Of a stretch of DNA of 31,330 nucleotides, positions 31,203 to 31,330 are shown piece after piece (the stretch's first letter is position 1; the number at the start of each line of letters is the position of its first letter). A program made the position numbers and the translations under genes. The DNA comes from an uncultured Tessaracoccus sp. Its GTDB lineage: Bacteria > Actinomycetota > Actinomycetes > Propionibacteriales > Propionibacteriaceae. Location: assembly GCF_943914565.1 (NCBI RefSeq), contig NZ_CALUCN010000023.1:1-31330 (forward strand), given 5' to 3'. The notes beneath the pieces are model-generated. The model saw only the letters and a list, made by a program, of their open reading frames with translations, made no database searches and was not told the DNA's origin.

Positions 31203-31208
31203 ACTGTA
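31203..31208 (-). promoter_or_regulatory. -10 element TACAGT of the CapA-like gene
   Basis: TACAGT on the minus strand lies 6 bases before ATG 31196 and supports that start. I see no further feature between here and the window end. Confidence 0.5.
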
Positions 31209-31330
31209 AGCCGCACACGGGTGCGGGCGCGCCGCCCACTCGTGCACGCGTCCGCAAGCGTCGCCGACGGGCTCGATCGTGGTACCTCATTGTCAATTCC
31301 CCGGATGGTGGGGGCCGTACCTCACATGGT

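Noticed and set aside
31273..31296. TTGACA on the minus strand near the right end as a promoter
   Set aside because: No acceptable -10 lies 16-18 bases downstream, and the CapA-like gene already has a -10 adjacent to its ATG.
1..31330. CRISPR arrays, prophage or insertion sequences
   Set aside because: I saw no regularly spaced repeats, transposase, integrase or phage-like genes, and gene content and base composition are uniform chromosomal core.

Overview
The window is about 31 kb of high-GC (roughly 70% by eye) bacterial chromosome. It carries core housekeeping genes of an actinomycete. The evidence is a mycothiol ligase (mshC), the actinobacterial phosphomutase / DUF3090 / SCO1664 / mshC block, a DtxR/IdeR-type iron box, a candidate LexA-type box, many GTG starts, and a recurring -10 element 6-7 bases before the start codon (leaderless transcripts). 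Propionibacteriales is my best guess for the order, from general resemblance only. I see no prophage, insertion sequence, CRISPR array or rRNA gene.

Layout. 1-360: the 5' end of an unidentified minus-strand gene with an apparent LexA-operated promoter, then the divergent promoter region of an MFS exporter. 360-2075: the MFS exporter and a GbsR/MarR-type regulator. 2008-6931: iron-siderophore uptake, with a minus-strand lipoprotein / permease / permease / ATPase operon and a divergent siderophore-interacting flavoreductase, both controlled from one DtxR/IdeR-like box. 6932-7644: no protein gene; it holds tRNA-Leu(GAG), its terminator and a dense cluster of inverted repeats. 7645-9472: an aldo/keto reductase and uppP on the minus strand. 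9577-14452: a plus-strand run of histidine phosphatase, DUF3090, SCO1664-type kinase-like protein, mshC, hisE, hisG and a small membrane protein. 14445-15670: a minus-strand membrane protein and a plus-strand SseB-like protein. 15703-21659: the translation block infC-rpmI-rplT, a TrmH-type RNA methyltransferase, and pheS-pheT. The infC gene appears to start at ATC and has a leader that looks like an attenuator. 21688-22589: a small membrane protein and a TetR regulator. 22598-28694: an arginine operon argC-J-B-D-R-H, joined throughout by 4-base start/stop overlaps and lacking argF and argG. 28724-29974: tyrS. 29928-31196: a convergent CapA-like lipoprotein. The last 130 bases hold nothing I can call beyond that gene's promoter.

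The gene functions are mostly conventional. The regulatory sequence is more unusual. The infC leader carries three copies of GGAGGC(C) competing for one GGCCTCC. An inverted repeat lies across the argC -10 and the last codons of tetR. A 20-bp hairpin is embedded at the start of the TrmH gene. Five inverted repeats lie within about 310 bases beside the tRNA gene. The uncharacterised phosphatase / zinc protein / kinase-like trio next to mshC is the best candidate here for an undescribed biochemical system.
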